Assembly (NCBI GenBank): GCA_028023455.1 | Contig: JAQFVV010012531.1 | Span: 806,001-870,000 of the forward strand | Source: Epiperipatus broadwayi | Lineage: Eukaryota > Onychophora > Udeonychophora > Euonychophora > Peripatidae | Reading direction: 5' to 3' | Length of the DNA: 64,000 nt | Part shown: piece after piece, positions 43,456 through 55,915 of the stretch | How the letters are laid out: each line of letters starts with the position of its first letter | How positions within the stretch are numbered: position 1 is the first letter of the stretch | Translations under genes and position numbers: made by a program | Notes under the pieces: model-generated | Database searches by the model: none | Told to the model about the DNA's origin: nothing | Seen by the model: the letters and a program-made list of their open reading frames with translations, nothing else

Positions 43456-43928
43456 TAGGATGCCCATATTTCCATAGGGCCTAACTAGAATACATGAACA
43501 AAAAAAAAATCTTCATTGTAGATTAGTGTATATTTCAATATGAAATTTAAAAAAAAATCACAAGACATATATATAATCACATTTACATTAACTAACAATA
43601 TACTCATTTTGTAATATAAATAAAAGCAAAGGACAAGTTTTTGTATGCATATGATTATCTATCAAAACAAAATCACAAATTGAAATCACGTATTAATAGC
43701 ATATCAAAATAATAGAGATGAGGAACCACTTCCGTTTGGGGAAAATTACTGATCATCCAATCAAAAAATTAATTATAAAATATTAAATAAATAAATATTA
43801 ATTTAAAATAAATATGTAAATTAAATATAAAAAATAAAAATTAAACATAAAGTTGAAATTAAAAGTTAAAAAATAAAAGTAAAAATAAAAATGAGTGATT
43901 AATAAAACCAGAACATATGGACACTCTA
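43456..43928. mobile_element. Non-autonomous hAT-type MITE, 473 bp, 8-bp TSD
   Basis: The ends taggatgcccatatttcc and ggaca-type right end (reverse complement tagagtgtccatatgttc) form imperfect terminal inverted repeats. The 8-mer ggcacatt lies outside both (43448-43455 and 43929-43936). Removal restores the PLE reading from ERGTF into NFVKLKC. No coding sequence, only AT-rich filler. Confidence 0.88.
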
Positions 43929-43936
43929 GGCACATT

Positions 43937-44640
43937 TAATTTTGTTAAGTTAAAATGTTTAGATTTAAGTGTTGATAATATTGATAGTACTTTAATTTAA
44001 TTTACAGGTATCAATATTTTACTATAAAAAAACTTTATTAGTAAGTTTTTGTTATAGAAATAAAAGATTTAATAATTTTGAAAGTAATTGCTTACATTCA
44101 AAAAAGTCAGTTTGCTTCTGATTATATTGAATTGAATTATTATCATGAATTTATTAGAAATATACTGAATAAAAAATATCTACAAGCCTAATATTAGTAA
44201 AAAATTTAATATTAATGAGAATAAAGAATTTAATTTTTACCATTTAAACCTTCAATTTATAGAATGGTTTATAAGAATAATCATTTATTAGTCAATATGA
44301 AAGTTGCTCGGAAGAAAGACGTTGACTTAAATTCATTAACAAATAGTTCAAAACAGTCAGCTTATTGATAGTAGATGTATAGTTTATAAGATTCCTTAAA
44401 TTTGGTGTAAAATTTGTATAAGTCAAAAGTAAATTAAATCTCGATCAATGAGTTAAATTTTATAAGGATAGAATTAAAATTATGAACAAGTTACAAAATA
44501 TTATTTGACAATGCAGAGATTATCTTTTATGGAAAAAAAAAAAAAAAGAAAAATTTAAAAAGCTGATAATAAATCTTCTTGAATCTGAAGTTATCAGTCT
44601 TACGAAATGATATTAAAGATAAATGGTTTTTAAAATGAAT
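43937..44640 (+). pseudogene. PLE-A C-terminal part with GIY-YIG region
   Basis: Aligns along its length with PLE-B (23490-24110, minus). Shared blocks include ttttgttaagttaaaatgtt, cagtttgcttctgattatat and gacaatgcagagattatctt. A decayed VYKIP segment near 44380 is the GIY part of the endonuclease. It is full of stops. It ends near an A run at 44528-44545, though weak similarity may extend to 44640. Confidence 0.75.
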
Positions 44641-47139
44641 TATGGGAAGGCTATTTCTGTTTTGTGTCTAGTTGATTTTCACTTCAGAAAGTATTTGTTA
44701 ATAGACTAAATCATGGTGGTGAATGAATTTTAGTATAAATTTCTAATTTTATTAGTATTTAATGTTTTATGATTTTCTATTTTACATTATATATTCTAAT
44801 GTGGTAGGAATTCAATTAATTTCATTTTTTTATAAACTCGATCAATATTCATATATCATAGCCAATTATATAAAATAATGCTCATGGTAAGATTTATAAA
44901 AAATAGATTTGAGAATTTATTACAGCTGATGAAAGATGGAAGAGGAATTCTCTTAAAACTGGTCCTGTGAACTTTGTATTATTGTAAGTTATAATATGGT
45001 TGTGTCTACTGTTGAATAATAAGTCACATTTTTTAAAGATTGAATACTTTTATTTTGAAAACCTTAGTTCTCGAATCTTTTCCAGATTCAGAAATATTAT
45101 GGATTTTAATAATCATGAAATGCAATAATTACAACAAAATGCTTAAAAGTACACTTTTAGCTCACTGAAGTAATTATTAGTTCCTCAAAACTCATAAAAC
45201 AAAATCTAATCTATATCTATAAAATGGTAAGAGAAAAGGAAATAGAACCAAATAATGTATGATGGCTGAAAATCCTGAATGTAAATTGTCACTAAACAAC
45301 TAAAATGGCCATTCTTTAAAAAAAATCACAGTTGTTAAAAATCATTACAGAAACAAAGCATCTGTAGTAAAAAAATATAATATTCTGGACAAAATATTAA
45401 TATCACATGCTGTATGGAGAGTTTTGCTCTGTTTATCAAAATATTAATAATTATTTATTTGACAATAAACTTGCTTTGGTACAATTAAATATATGTTAAA
45501 GAAAAAAAAGTTGCATTTTGTGAAATATTTAATTAAATTTATTTGACGCAGGAAAATAAAACACATTTCCTGCTCTAATGTTTTGTATCAAATAGCCAAA
45601 TCAATGGATGCAAGTGTTATGAGGAATGTCATTGGCTGATATAGTATATATGTATGCAAGATATTTCAGATCATTTTGACTTTGTTCTTCGGATATCTTT
45701 CTCTTGTTTTGTAAAGACTTTGTTACCAATTTAATTTCTTTACCTGATTATTCATATATTTAACAGTGAATATATATATATTTTTAGAAAAAATTATTCT
45801 ACATACATACTACTTAATAATTTTAACCTTGAACCAAAAAAGTGAATTTAGAAAATTAACATGAATATTCGGAAAGAAATGAATCCAAGCTACAGAATGG
45901 TAAAATAATCAGAAATCTAGATTCTGAATATAGGAATGGAATGCCTTTTTTAAAAATGAGGCTGAAATTAGAAAGGAAGGCACATAATAGTGGAGAGAAT
46001 TTTCAAGTTAAACAGTTCATGTAATATTACAGAACAGATGGAAACTTGCTAATATGGATTAAAAATAAAAAATAGTAGGTGCTAACACAATTTAACATTT
46101 TTTAAACTTTTAAAGGTTCAGTTTTAGTTCGCAATATAATATATATATACAAATAAATAATATTTATACAAATAAATTAGTTTTGTATGTATTTTTACAC
46201 TTAGGGTTTTGATTTTGTATTATTTTTTGCTGTTAAATGTTTGTTGGTTGGTAATTTTGTTATAGGCTGTGAATCTGTAATGGATGCATTTCAGTGCACA
46301 ATTGAACTAATATACTGTTAAGCAAATATATGTTCATTGCTTGGACTGTACTGTATTTATGATCATTTTATTAATGTTATATCACTTTGCAAAACAGAAA
46401 AATCTTTTTGTCACACTACCATATCACCATATTATTCTATAACTCTAAATAGTATTATCGCCATAAGTTAATAAATCAGAGTAAATTATGTGTGTATATT
46501 TGACATATGTAGATTACAGTGAAGAGAATCTAATTTTTCTATGAGGCGCTCTCATTCTTATGTGCAAATAATTAAGTATTTTCTTGCTATTTTTATAAAA
46601 AAAAATTTTTTTTTATCTAAAGTATGATCTGAACCAGTTAATGTTTTATATATATCTAGTGATTTATTTTTTAATAAAATTTCATGGTCAAATCAATCAA
46701 AGACAGGTGATAGATCTATCATATTTCTGATTGAAATTCCAAATTAAAATTTAAAATATTTATGTATATATCATATGTATTCCTATAAAAATAAGTTAAC
46801 CAATAATTATAATTCTTCTTCATCACTGATTATTTTTGTCCTATATATATTTACATATTCTTATAAAATAATTTATATTAGCTAATAATTGTCTGATTGA
46901 CATATGTAAGAAAACTCAATTTGTTGATTGACAACCATTAGTCTTTAGTTCCAAAATTCTCTATCACTTAATTTATGATTTGTCCATTTTGTCATTCAAA
47001 ATTTCTATAAAATAAAGCAAAAATTGAAGAAAATTCACTACTATAATCTAATTTTATAAAGCATATATAAAAACTTAATTTATTACCTTTAAAAAAGTTT
47101 TTTATTAAAAAAATTTTATATTTGAGATAATTATATGTA
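44641..47139. other. AT-rich non-coding DNA
   Basis: No gene is recognised. A piece resembling the 5.7-kb foldback family (tgctgtatggagagttttgc) occurs at 45410-45433. A weakly repeated block with acagctgatgaaagatg near 44930 recurs at 54345. Confidence 0.4.
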
Positions 47140-48900
47140 CAACCCTTCTATAACATGATAGATAGGTTCCTAGAAAATGCCATGTTGTGTGAAACCATGC
47201 TATACAAGACCCAGAGTCAGTACAAAATGGGGGATTAGGTTCTGAAAACTTATTAAAGACAATTTTTTAAAAAAAATTCATATAAGCAACTATTAAAAGT
47301 ATTAGAATATATTATAAAACACAAACAAAAAGGAACAAACTATAGCTATTTTCATTTTTATTATTTTAGTTTAATAATTTTTTTCCTCATTGCTTCAGTT
47401 ATTGAATCCTTTTCATTCCTTTCATCTATTGCTCTCTTTAAAAAATCTCTAGTTTTGGTTTGTTTGCTGATCTTTACAAAGTTGTAGATTTTTTAATATG
47501 GAGATAGGCACTTTTGCAGCTCTCTTTTGAATTTCCGCCTTCTTTCAGAAAATGGATCTGCATTTAAGAAAAATGATTTTAGATATTTAGCTAAGCTTAG
47601 ATCTTCCTGTAATTTTTTTAATGTTAATTTATTAATTTTATAATCGTCATCACAGCAGTTCTCCTCAGAATTGACTTGATTTGTAATTTCTGATGCTTCC
47701 GGCAAATCGTCTTCACCAACTTCTTCCATCAATAAATCTTGAATGTTGTAAATAGCTATATTCTCAAAACCATCACTTCTGATTGATTTAGCCAGTTCTA
47801 ATATGCCACCAATTTCATTTTCTTATGATTCAAGCCAGATTTCTATTTTAACTGATAATGACTAAATCTTTTTCCAACATGCATTAAACATTCATGTGTT
47901 TAGTACGTTCAATGATAAGTATATGATTTTGATAGAGTACATAATGGAAAATTGCTTCCAAGCTTTCATTATACCAATTTGATCTCGATTCATTTTTGTT
48001 TAAAATCCACTGTAATGATCTTATGATGTAACAAGTTTTAAAAGTATTAATAATACCTTGGTCCAGTGACTGTGCTGGACTAACAAAGTAGTGTTTGGTG
48101 ATAGAAACATTATTTTGAATGTTGGGAGGACCCAAATCTTATAGATGACCTGCAGTATTATCTAATAGTAACAGCATCTTGAAGTCCAAATTCTTTTTTA
48201 AATAATTTTCAACCTTTGGCACAAAATACTTTAGAAACCATTCTTTAAATAAATCTCCAGTTACCCAAGCTTTTAAAATTGCTTTCCAATATACTAGTAA
48301 GGTGTTTCATTTATGCCTTTAAGTACATAGGGATTTGAACATCTATGAACAAGCAAGGGTTTTGTCATAAAGTCTCTTGATCCATTGCTACACAAAAATA
48401 GCTTTACACAATCTTTACATACCCTAATCCATGAGCAGTTTTTTTTATTTTGATATAAAAGTTCTATTAGGCATGTTTTAACATCAAAGCCCGTATTCAT
48501 CAACATTAAAAATTTGATGTGATGTATGACCTTGCTCTTTTATAGTTTTTGAATTTTTTCTGGGTACATCCTGGTAGATTCATCCACTGATGCAGATTCA
48601 CTTTGAATTCTTATGCTATGAATTGCAAAACGTTTTTTGAATTTTTCAAACCAACCATTACCTGCCACAAAATCTGAGCTGACAGAAGATTCTCCATTTT
48701 CTTTAAGGTCTTTATAAATGTTAAGAGCTTTTGTTAATAATATTGCCGTTCAATGGAATTATTTTTGGCAGCTATCATTAATCCATATGCTGAAGATCTT
48801 GCAGCAAAAGCACTTCTACTTTTCTTTTCATTTTTCTTAATGGTTCAAACTGTTGCTTTGCTAAAAACTAAAATTTTATTTACTTATGTTGTTAAAAAAA
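47140..48900 (-). pseudogene. Tigger/pogo-type (jerky-like) transposase and element end, degraded
   Basis: On the minus strand, in order: a CENP-B-type helix-turn-helix end (about 48740-48550) with NGWFEKFKKRF and ESASVDEST; then the DDE domain (48506-47884) with KLFLCSNGSRDFMTKPLLVH, SNPYVLKG, AWVTGDLFKEWF, MLLLLDNTAGH (second catalytic Asp) and SPAQSLDQGII (third Asp, usually QPMDQG); then an acidic C-terminal part (47732-47493). Several frameshifts and stops are present. Beyond the stop, 47139-47240 (ggttcctagaaaatgccatg and following) looks like the Tigger terminal region. The opposite end is not found. Confidence 0.85.
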
Positions 48901-49530
48901 ACTTTGATTGCATATGGTCATAAACAGTGTCAAAAACAAATGGAAAATGTATATTTATGGATTGCGTTTATTAATCTGTTTTTAATTAATTGATTTGCCT
49001 TTTCATAATAAACATTAGAAAATAAAGAAAAGATTGAGATCAGTGTTGCTTTGTAATTAAAGGATGAAAAGCTGGTTGTAAAAATACACTCTTCCATTAT
49101 CACAATTAGTATAGAGATGATGAATAACATAAGAAGCTCATCACTATCAGACAAAGTAAATTGAGAAGAATAAATTAAAAGAAGGTAGAATGAGAATGAA
49201 AGAAATAAACTGCTTGGTGTACTGTAATGGTAGACTTGAAAACTAAAGATCCATGGATTCCTTTCATTCTCAGTACTCAAATATTGTAGGAAGTCCTTAA
49301 TGACAAACCAGTTCCTTTTTTATTAATAGTAGTGATTAATTTAGTTATAAATATTACTACCTTTTTTTTTTTATTAAACGTTTTGAAAAATATTTGTTTT
49401 AGGAAAGAATATGAAAGAAAATATCTGCATGCAAGATGTGTTCATATTGAGTTTGGCGTTGTATTGGCTAGTTTTATCTTCTAATGCAACTGTAAAAAAA
49501 AAATGTAATTTTGATAAAATAAAATTAGAC
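48901..49530. other. AT-rich non-coding DNA
   Basis: No gene is supported. A 116-codon open frame on the minus strand (48930-49280) is hydrophobic low complexity without recognisable domain and is probably chance. Confidence 0.4.
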
Positions 49531-49885
49531 AGGCTATTCCAGGAGTTTTTAACTTTAATACCCTCTTGTATGACAGCTGATGGAAATATAATTGATAAAA
49601 TTAGTTATAGAATTAAATGTGGATAGAATGCTTTTGATAGAAATAATTCAATAACAGAAGTAACCATGTTTTTTTAAAATAATATATTTTACCCCTGTTT
49701 ATATATTGATCTGAGACTTGAACATTTAATAGAAAAAATGCATTCAAAATAATTCAAGATTCAAAAACAAAATATTTGCATGAGAGAAGAAACAGATAGC
49801 TTTGACTTCATTGAAAGAATTAAATTGCTGAGATGAAGCTGAGCTGGACATGTATGGCCAAAATTATCTTCTATTCTTAATGTGA
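49531..49885 (+). pseudogene. RTE reverse transcriptase C-terminal fragment
   Basis: TADGNIIDKISYRIKCG followed by a stop and NAFDRNNSI parallels NTDGNIMEEINHRIKLGWSAF and GRNNLIL of the intact RTE at 24.8-26.3 kb. Further on, DFIERIKLLR and SWAGHV-like sequence parallel DLIEKIKRLKWSWAGHI. It is a 5'-truncated, decayed RTE copy on the plus strand, much older than the one at 24.8 kb. Confidence 0.75.
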
Positions 49886-52800
49886 AAATGTTATTAATTT
49901 AGTCATAGTTCTTCATTGTTGAATACATTAATAATAGAATGGTAGATTAAGAACTAATATTACTATATTGATTCTTAGTTGAGTAGGACAAAAAAATGTT
50001 CTAGCTGTGTAAGTTGAATATTATTGTTGTGTTAAATCTGAGGCTTGGGTGCTCAAATGTCAAATGATATCCTGTGTAAATGGTAATGAAGAGATAACCA
50101 ACATAGTGATTAATAGATTTATAACAGTTGGGACTTGTATAAGTTTATTTTATTATATATATATATATTAGTTATTACTTTTGACTTGTGAAAAATGGCT
50201 GTTCATAATTTATAGTTGGAGTTAGTCTTTGTATTAATATATCTTGTTATCAGTTGCATTATGAGCCTAGATAAATACTAATGTATTTTGGTGTGCCCAT
50301 ATTGTATCTATAGTGATAGTACAAGTATGCTACTTGAAATTAATAGATGAGTAACTGCAATTAATGTTGACATGAGAATGGTATGGAGTACAATAAATTT
50401 ACATAATCATTAATTAATTGATAGAGCAAATAGTATTCAACTTTAATTTATTATTATCATTTATTTTATATTTTGATTTTTAATTTTTTTGTATTTTAGA
50501 TACTAATTTCAAGATTAACTTCAGCTGCAAGCCCAGAATCATGTATTATTCAGTTGTAGCTGTTTACTGAATGTTCCTATATAATATGAAAATAAAAGAT
50601 CTCTGGATGATGATGTCACTGTTTTCAAATGCTTTCAAACGTCTGTCGGCAACACTCTGCGATGTTATTGAAGCAGCCTTTTAATCTCCCCCTTTTCTTT
50701 ACACAGTTCATATCTTGAGAAAGATAAGTCCATATCAATATGCATTCATACCCTTCGTGCTCAAGTTCATAGTAAAAAAAAAAAAACACATTCTTTTGTT
50801 TGTTTTAGATTTTACTGCTTATATCTGAGTTTCATAACTTAAATTTCCCTCTGTAAGAATAATACAATGTATATATTTATTCACTTAATATATGTATATG
50901 TATATAAAGGTATGTGTACACAGATATAGACACATTGACTAATTAATGGAAAAATTATTTCAAAACATTTTTTTAACATCAAAGTGTAGGCTTGCTTAAA
51001 TTATTCTGGACATTTCAGCTAAACTGGACATTCATTGGGATAAATATAAGTATTGGGTATTCACACTGTTTATAATATATGTCTACACACATACATATAT
51101 GCATATGTATAAATTTTATCATAAATTTTTAATCTATACGTGCACACAAACGTGTATAATTATCAAAATAAAACTTTATGCATGAAACTCTCTGAAAGTT
51201 ATAAGTAGAATCTTAATAATAGAGTCATGACTAAAGTTCACTAGAAAAATAAATTTATGAAATGATATAGGCAACAGTCATGGATTTTTATTGCATTCTA
51301 TACAAATTTAAAAAAGCAGAAATATATCATGGATTGATTGGTTAGTTGGTCTTTTTTTTTTTTTTTTTATGGCTTATTGTTTTGACCAAAAAAAAATTGA
51401 CACATGTATACTAGTTCATATCCATACCCACACATATGTGTATTTGTGTGAATTTATTTATATAGGTATATTTTTTTTATAAAATTTCTGAAGATGTGGT
51501 TTGGTTGCTGACCACTTTCTTCTTTGGTTCATTTGTATCTTATTGATGTATATATGATATAAATATTATATAGGTGTTGGGTATATAATAAAACATCATC
51601 TGTGGAACTAATCATGAATTGATATAATTAGAAATCTTAATTATTTTTTTATATTAAGATTAAGAATGTATTTCTTCCAATCTACAGATTTATTGTGTCT
51701 AGAAACTCTTACTTTAAAATACCTTTGTAAAAATAATATTTTTGACATCTAAAAATAAAAAATGAAGATTTTTTTTGATCAAGCGTGCTAACATTAGAAT
51801 TAGATCATCGAAACCATGCTCTTGTATGTTTGTTTTATTTCTGGTATTTCAACAGTTGGCTGCAATAAGAATATATGTTTTATGGAGAAAAGGATTTATA
51901 ATATTGATAGTATATATATACATATGCATATATATATAAATAACATAAATATTATAAATGCATAAAATCATTGGAATTTTTTTTATTTGAGCTATTATTT
52001 GGCAGTCAATTAATAGAAACTTAAATTCAATTTCAGTTAAATCGGTATTATAATTTTAAAAAAAAATTCTTCTCTTCTGACATTTTATATATCATCTACT
52101 TAAGTATCAACTATTCTTCCAAATTGTAATTTTGATATTGTTGTAATATTTTGTTATTAAAACGTTTGAGATGTTAACCAAACATTACAACAGGATCAAG
52201 ATATTTGCACATTTTGTCTGTTATTTGAATATGTGGACGATATTTCACTTTCTTGCCTCTCAGAACAAATGATACATTCATTTCATAAAATAATTTATGT
52301 AATTTTAATGTTAATAAAGTGAAAAGTAAATATTGTTGTAATATTTCATTTCATCATTTTAGTGCCTGAACAGTGGTGAGCAACTGACTACAAGATTTAT
52401 TTGATCTTATTGTTTTTAATATATTTCAAGTATGTGTTTAAATGTATACATAATGAATCCACATATGAACGTGTACTATAAATAATATAGTGCTAATTTG
52501 GGCAGAAATGCATCTTGAATGTCATTTGCTTTTTTCGGTGACTTTATTGTTATATTTCAAGAGGTTATGATGGAATGGAAGTTTCAAACTTATTTAAAAA
52601 TTAATATAATACTATAAATCAGAGTATTTAAGCACTTCTTTATCAACTCTTTGTGAAAATAAAATATTAAGTCTTACATAAAATAATCAAATTCTGAATT
52701 GTAAATTATGATATGCAAGGCTTTCGAGATCATTTTGAAATATAACTGCTTCATCAACTAAACCAAGATATCAAATAGATCAGATTAGACTTGAACATTA

Positions 52801-54129
52801 TTAAGCTGAACTTATTTGCTTTATTTGAAAATATGAAAGATGATTATACAAACAACTATCAAATGTGTTGGTATTTATAGTAGATAAGCACACAAATAAT
52901 AATTAATGATTCATCTTTTTTAAAAAATTTACAATGATTATATATATTTATACAGATGTTATTCAATATCTTGTGTTTATAATAAATTGATAAGGGGCAA
53001 CTTAAATGCTTTGCCTTACAATGTTATAATTTATAGCTTTTTAATGTATTAAATTGCACAATTGGTTATAAATGATATGCATACGTGCAAATATATATGT
53101 ATAATATACATTTGTTTTAATTATGAATCAAAAATAAATAAACCCAACATATTAATTTATCCTTAATTTTTGTAATATATTGATATATTTCCAATCAGCA
53201 TCAATCATTTATATTTAATTGAACTTTTATTTGATTTAAATTAATTCATTTTGTAAAATATTATTAAATAAAGTTGATGTTGGCCATAGGGGCATGAGAA
53301 ACTTAATCTCTATTAGTGTAAAATAAGAAAAGGTTAACTTTATTTACTTTGATTTATAATGAATAATTATAATATGCTTTGGAATATATAGAAATAAGGA
53401 TGCAAGTATAAAATATTTTTAATAGCAACAACAGCTTTACAAGACTTATATGTTTAATCCTGTGTTTCCAAGAGCAGTTCTTTTCACTCTTACTACCATA
53501 AGCTAATAATAATAAAAAGGGACACCTTAGCCTAACAGTTATTTTTTAAATGTAAATGCAGTATTGTTGATTATATTTGGTAATTTCTCACTTTGATATG
53601 TTGATTTTTTTAAATATTATTTGAAATTGATTACTTGTTAATATTTTCAAAACACATGTTTCAATAGAAACATACATTTTCACTAATCACATCATATGTC
53701 ATGTCTTTATTTATTATTAATAATATTCTGATTGAAACCTGTGAGCTGTCATAAGGGTTTCTTTATTAAAAATACTTGAAACATTTTACACCAATCAAAT
53801 TTACACTCACCATTGAGCAGCAGCAGTGATTTAGTTTTAATATCATTATGCTCACTTTGTTTTATTTGTTCACAGCTTTAGTTTTTTCACTATAGTCAGT
53901 GCAATATCATAATCTGTTTTGTGAGAACATTTTTTTTTATATCTCTGTTACATTCTTCTTTATGGATATAATAAATACATGTATATGCAAATCCTTTTTC
54001 AATTTTTAAACGTAAGAAAAACCTGGTTGATTGTAGTAGTCAAATGTGAAATAGATTCGATTAGTCTCATTTTTTACATGTATTGTAACAGAAATTATTA
54101 AAAGATCAAATTAAAACATGTTTCAAAAT
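49886..54129. other. Long AT-rich stretch without recognised genes
   Basis: No coding sequence, RNA gene or transposon end is recognised on either strand. Simple tat/tgta-rich runs occur near 50885-50935, 51060-51130 and 51890-51945, and T runs near 51352. It could be unique intergenic DNA or an intron. Confidence 0.4.
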
Positions 54130-54140
54130 TAGTTTTAATT

Positions 54141-54262
54141 GTCAAGCGTTGGTGGCCTAGCAGTTAGCATAGCTGCCTTCCAAGTAGCTGGTCCAGGTTC
54201 GCTTCCCGGTTAACGCTTTGACATATATAAAAAAAAAAAAAAAATTAAAAAAAAAAAAAAAC
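54141..54262 (+). mobile_element. tRNA-derived SINE with 11-bp TSD
   Basis: The direct repeat tagttttaatt flanks it (54130-54140 and 54263-54273). The A box is ggtggcctagcagttagc and the B box is caggttcgcttcccgg. It ends gctttgacatatata and two A-runs. Its 3' end (gctNtgacatat) is shared with the SINEs at 30.9 and 31.2 kb, though the tRNA part differs, so related SINE families may share one 3' tail. Confidence 0.88.
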
Positions 54263-54273
54263 TAGTTTTAATT

Positions 54274-55427
54274 TCAGTGTATATATACTTTTATAAAATA
54301 AGATTCTAATCTATTTTTTATTTGAGAAAATGTAAGGGTTTGATACAGCTGATGAAAGAGGTTCATTTGAAACTGATTTGGTGTGCCTTGTATTGTCATA
54401 GTTTCAATTCAGAAATTGTTTATTATATTTTCAAATATTTTACAATGAGTTCAATAGACAATGCTTTAATGATTGATTTCATGCATGTAATATATTATCT
54501 TACCATCTGTTTGAAATAAGCTTTAGAGATGTGAGAATAATTATTTGGAAACTTTTGTTTATGGTCTGATTTATGTAACATAACTTTTATTTTTTTATTT
54601 TATTATCATAGTCTTGCTGAAAAATTCAGTTCTATCAAGTACTTTGATTGCAAACAAATTTAGTATTGATGAATAAGATACTTTTTAGAAAAAGTTTGTT
54701 GATTCATTAACATGCATTATTGTTATACCAGTAGAATACCATTAATCCAAATATCTTATTCAAACAAATTTTCAAAGATGAGTTTTATTTTTTTCCAGTA
54801 CATAAATTAGAATGGTACACACATTTACAAATAAAAAGAAAATGTTTATAAATATCTATGAATTAATAAGAGTAATTGCAGTGAGATGGCTGTTTTTCCT
54901 ATCTTAATTCAGTAAATCTTTAAAAAAGAGTGCATTGAATTGCTAAGTGGAAAGGAATTCTGCATTTTAAAAAAGAAAGAAAAAACAACAGGTTAATCAG
55001 TAAAAATACAATTTTGATTTACTGTTTTAAGTATTATCATAATTTTTTTTTGTACCAGTATAAAAATATATGCATACTTTGTATTTTAAAGTTTGAAATT
55101 ATTTTTAATAAAATTTATACAGTATATAGAAAATATTTATATGTAAATAAAATTATGGATAATAAGATTAGCATTTATTTACCTTTTTAGCAGAATTTGA
55201 CAGTGCAGTGTGAGTGTAAAAGAGTTATTCTTGAAATTCAAAAAATTCACAAATCTGAAAAAGCTCTGGAACCAGATGATATTTTCCCTGTATATGAAAA
55301 TGTTTTTTCAGAAAATTTTATGAGTTATCATAATTTTATTATGAGTATATACTAGGAATTGATATAAAAGATATACATATATAGCTATTAGTTATCACTT
55401 TATATTATGTACATATAAACATTAAAA
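54274..55427. other. Non-coding DNA
   Basis: No gene is recognised. A short stretch near 55250-55290 reads EKALEPDDIF, faintly like the LINE motif GKAPGPDGI, but is too short to call. Confidence 0.35.
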
Positions 55428-55915
55428 GGCTAAAGCTAAACTAGTCAATAATCAAAATTACCCCAAATTCACAACTCAACCAGACTAGCCAAGAAAATAA
55501 TGTCTAAAGCATTACCAGTGGTTTCCCTACTGTAAGCAGACTTTTCAAGTGTAAAGAACTATAAAATAACATAGTGTACTTAAACTAAACATTACCCACA
55601 ATTCCACATAGTTCCTATACAACCTTAATATTAAAATTAAAAGAACTTTTAAATAAGTTAATTTATGATTCTGAAACAGTTAATTTATTTAGACGTTCTT
55701 TTAATATTAAGAATGTAAGGGAAATATGTGGAATTGTAGGTAATGCTTAGTTTACATATGTTATTTTGTAATTACACTGAGAAGTCTGCTTGTAGCAGGG
55801 AAACCATTGGTAGTGTTTTAGAGTTTATTTTATTGGCTAGTCTGGATAGAATGTGAATTTGGGGCAATTTTGATTATATACTTATAATATAACTAGTCTA
55901 GGTTTGTCTTTAGCC
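55428..55915. repeat. Foldback element, about 490 bp
   Basis: Arms 55428-55650 and 55690-55915 are imperfect reverse complements. Pairs include ggctaaagctaaactagt with actagtctaggtttgtctttagcc, and attcacaactcaaccagact with agtctggatagaatgtgaat. The centre is near 55670. There is no coding capacity. Confidence 0.85.

Larger units (their letters stand above)
31340..44640 (+). mobile_element. Penelope-like element copy A (plus), split by five later insertions
   Basis: PLE-A survives as segments 31340-31862, 36899-37018, 37179-37290, 43407-43447 and 43937-44640. Joining them in order restores homology to PLE-B across all junctions. The GSPISPLL-like and YIDF segment, LFVRYVD, KDKLKGFFD, FDSNINF and the GIY-YIG region line up. 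The breaks hold a foldback with half-LINE, a 147-bp insert, an LTR retrotransposon and a hAT MITE. The foldback, 147-bp and MITE insertions each have a TSD, and the LTR element has a 4-bp TSD. The outer 3' end is approximate. Confidence 0.8.

Noticed and set aside
48930-49280. 116-codon minus-strand open frame
   Set aside because: Leu/Ser/Phe-rich low complexity in AT-rich DNA, no domain, no splice context; likely chance.
55250-55300. LINE fragment from EKALEPDDIF
   Set aside because: Too short and without neighbouring RT motifs.
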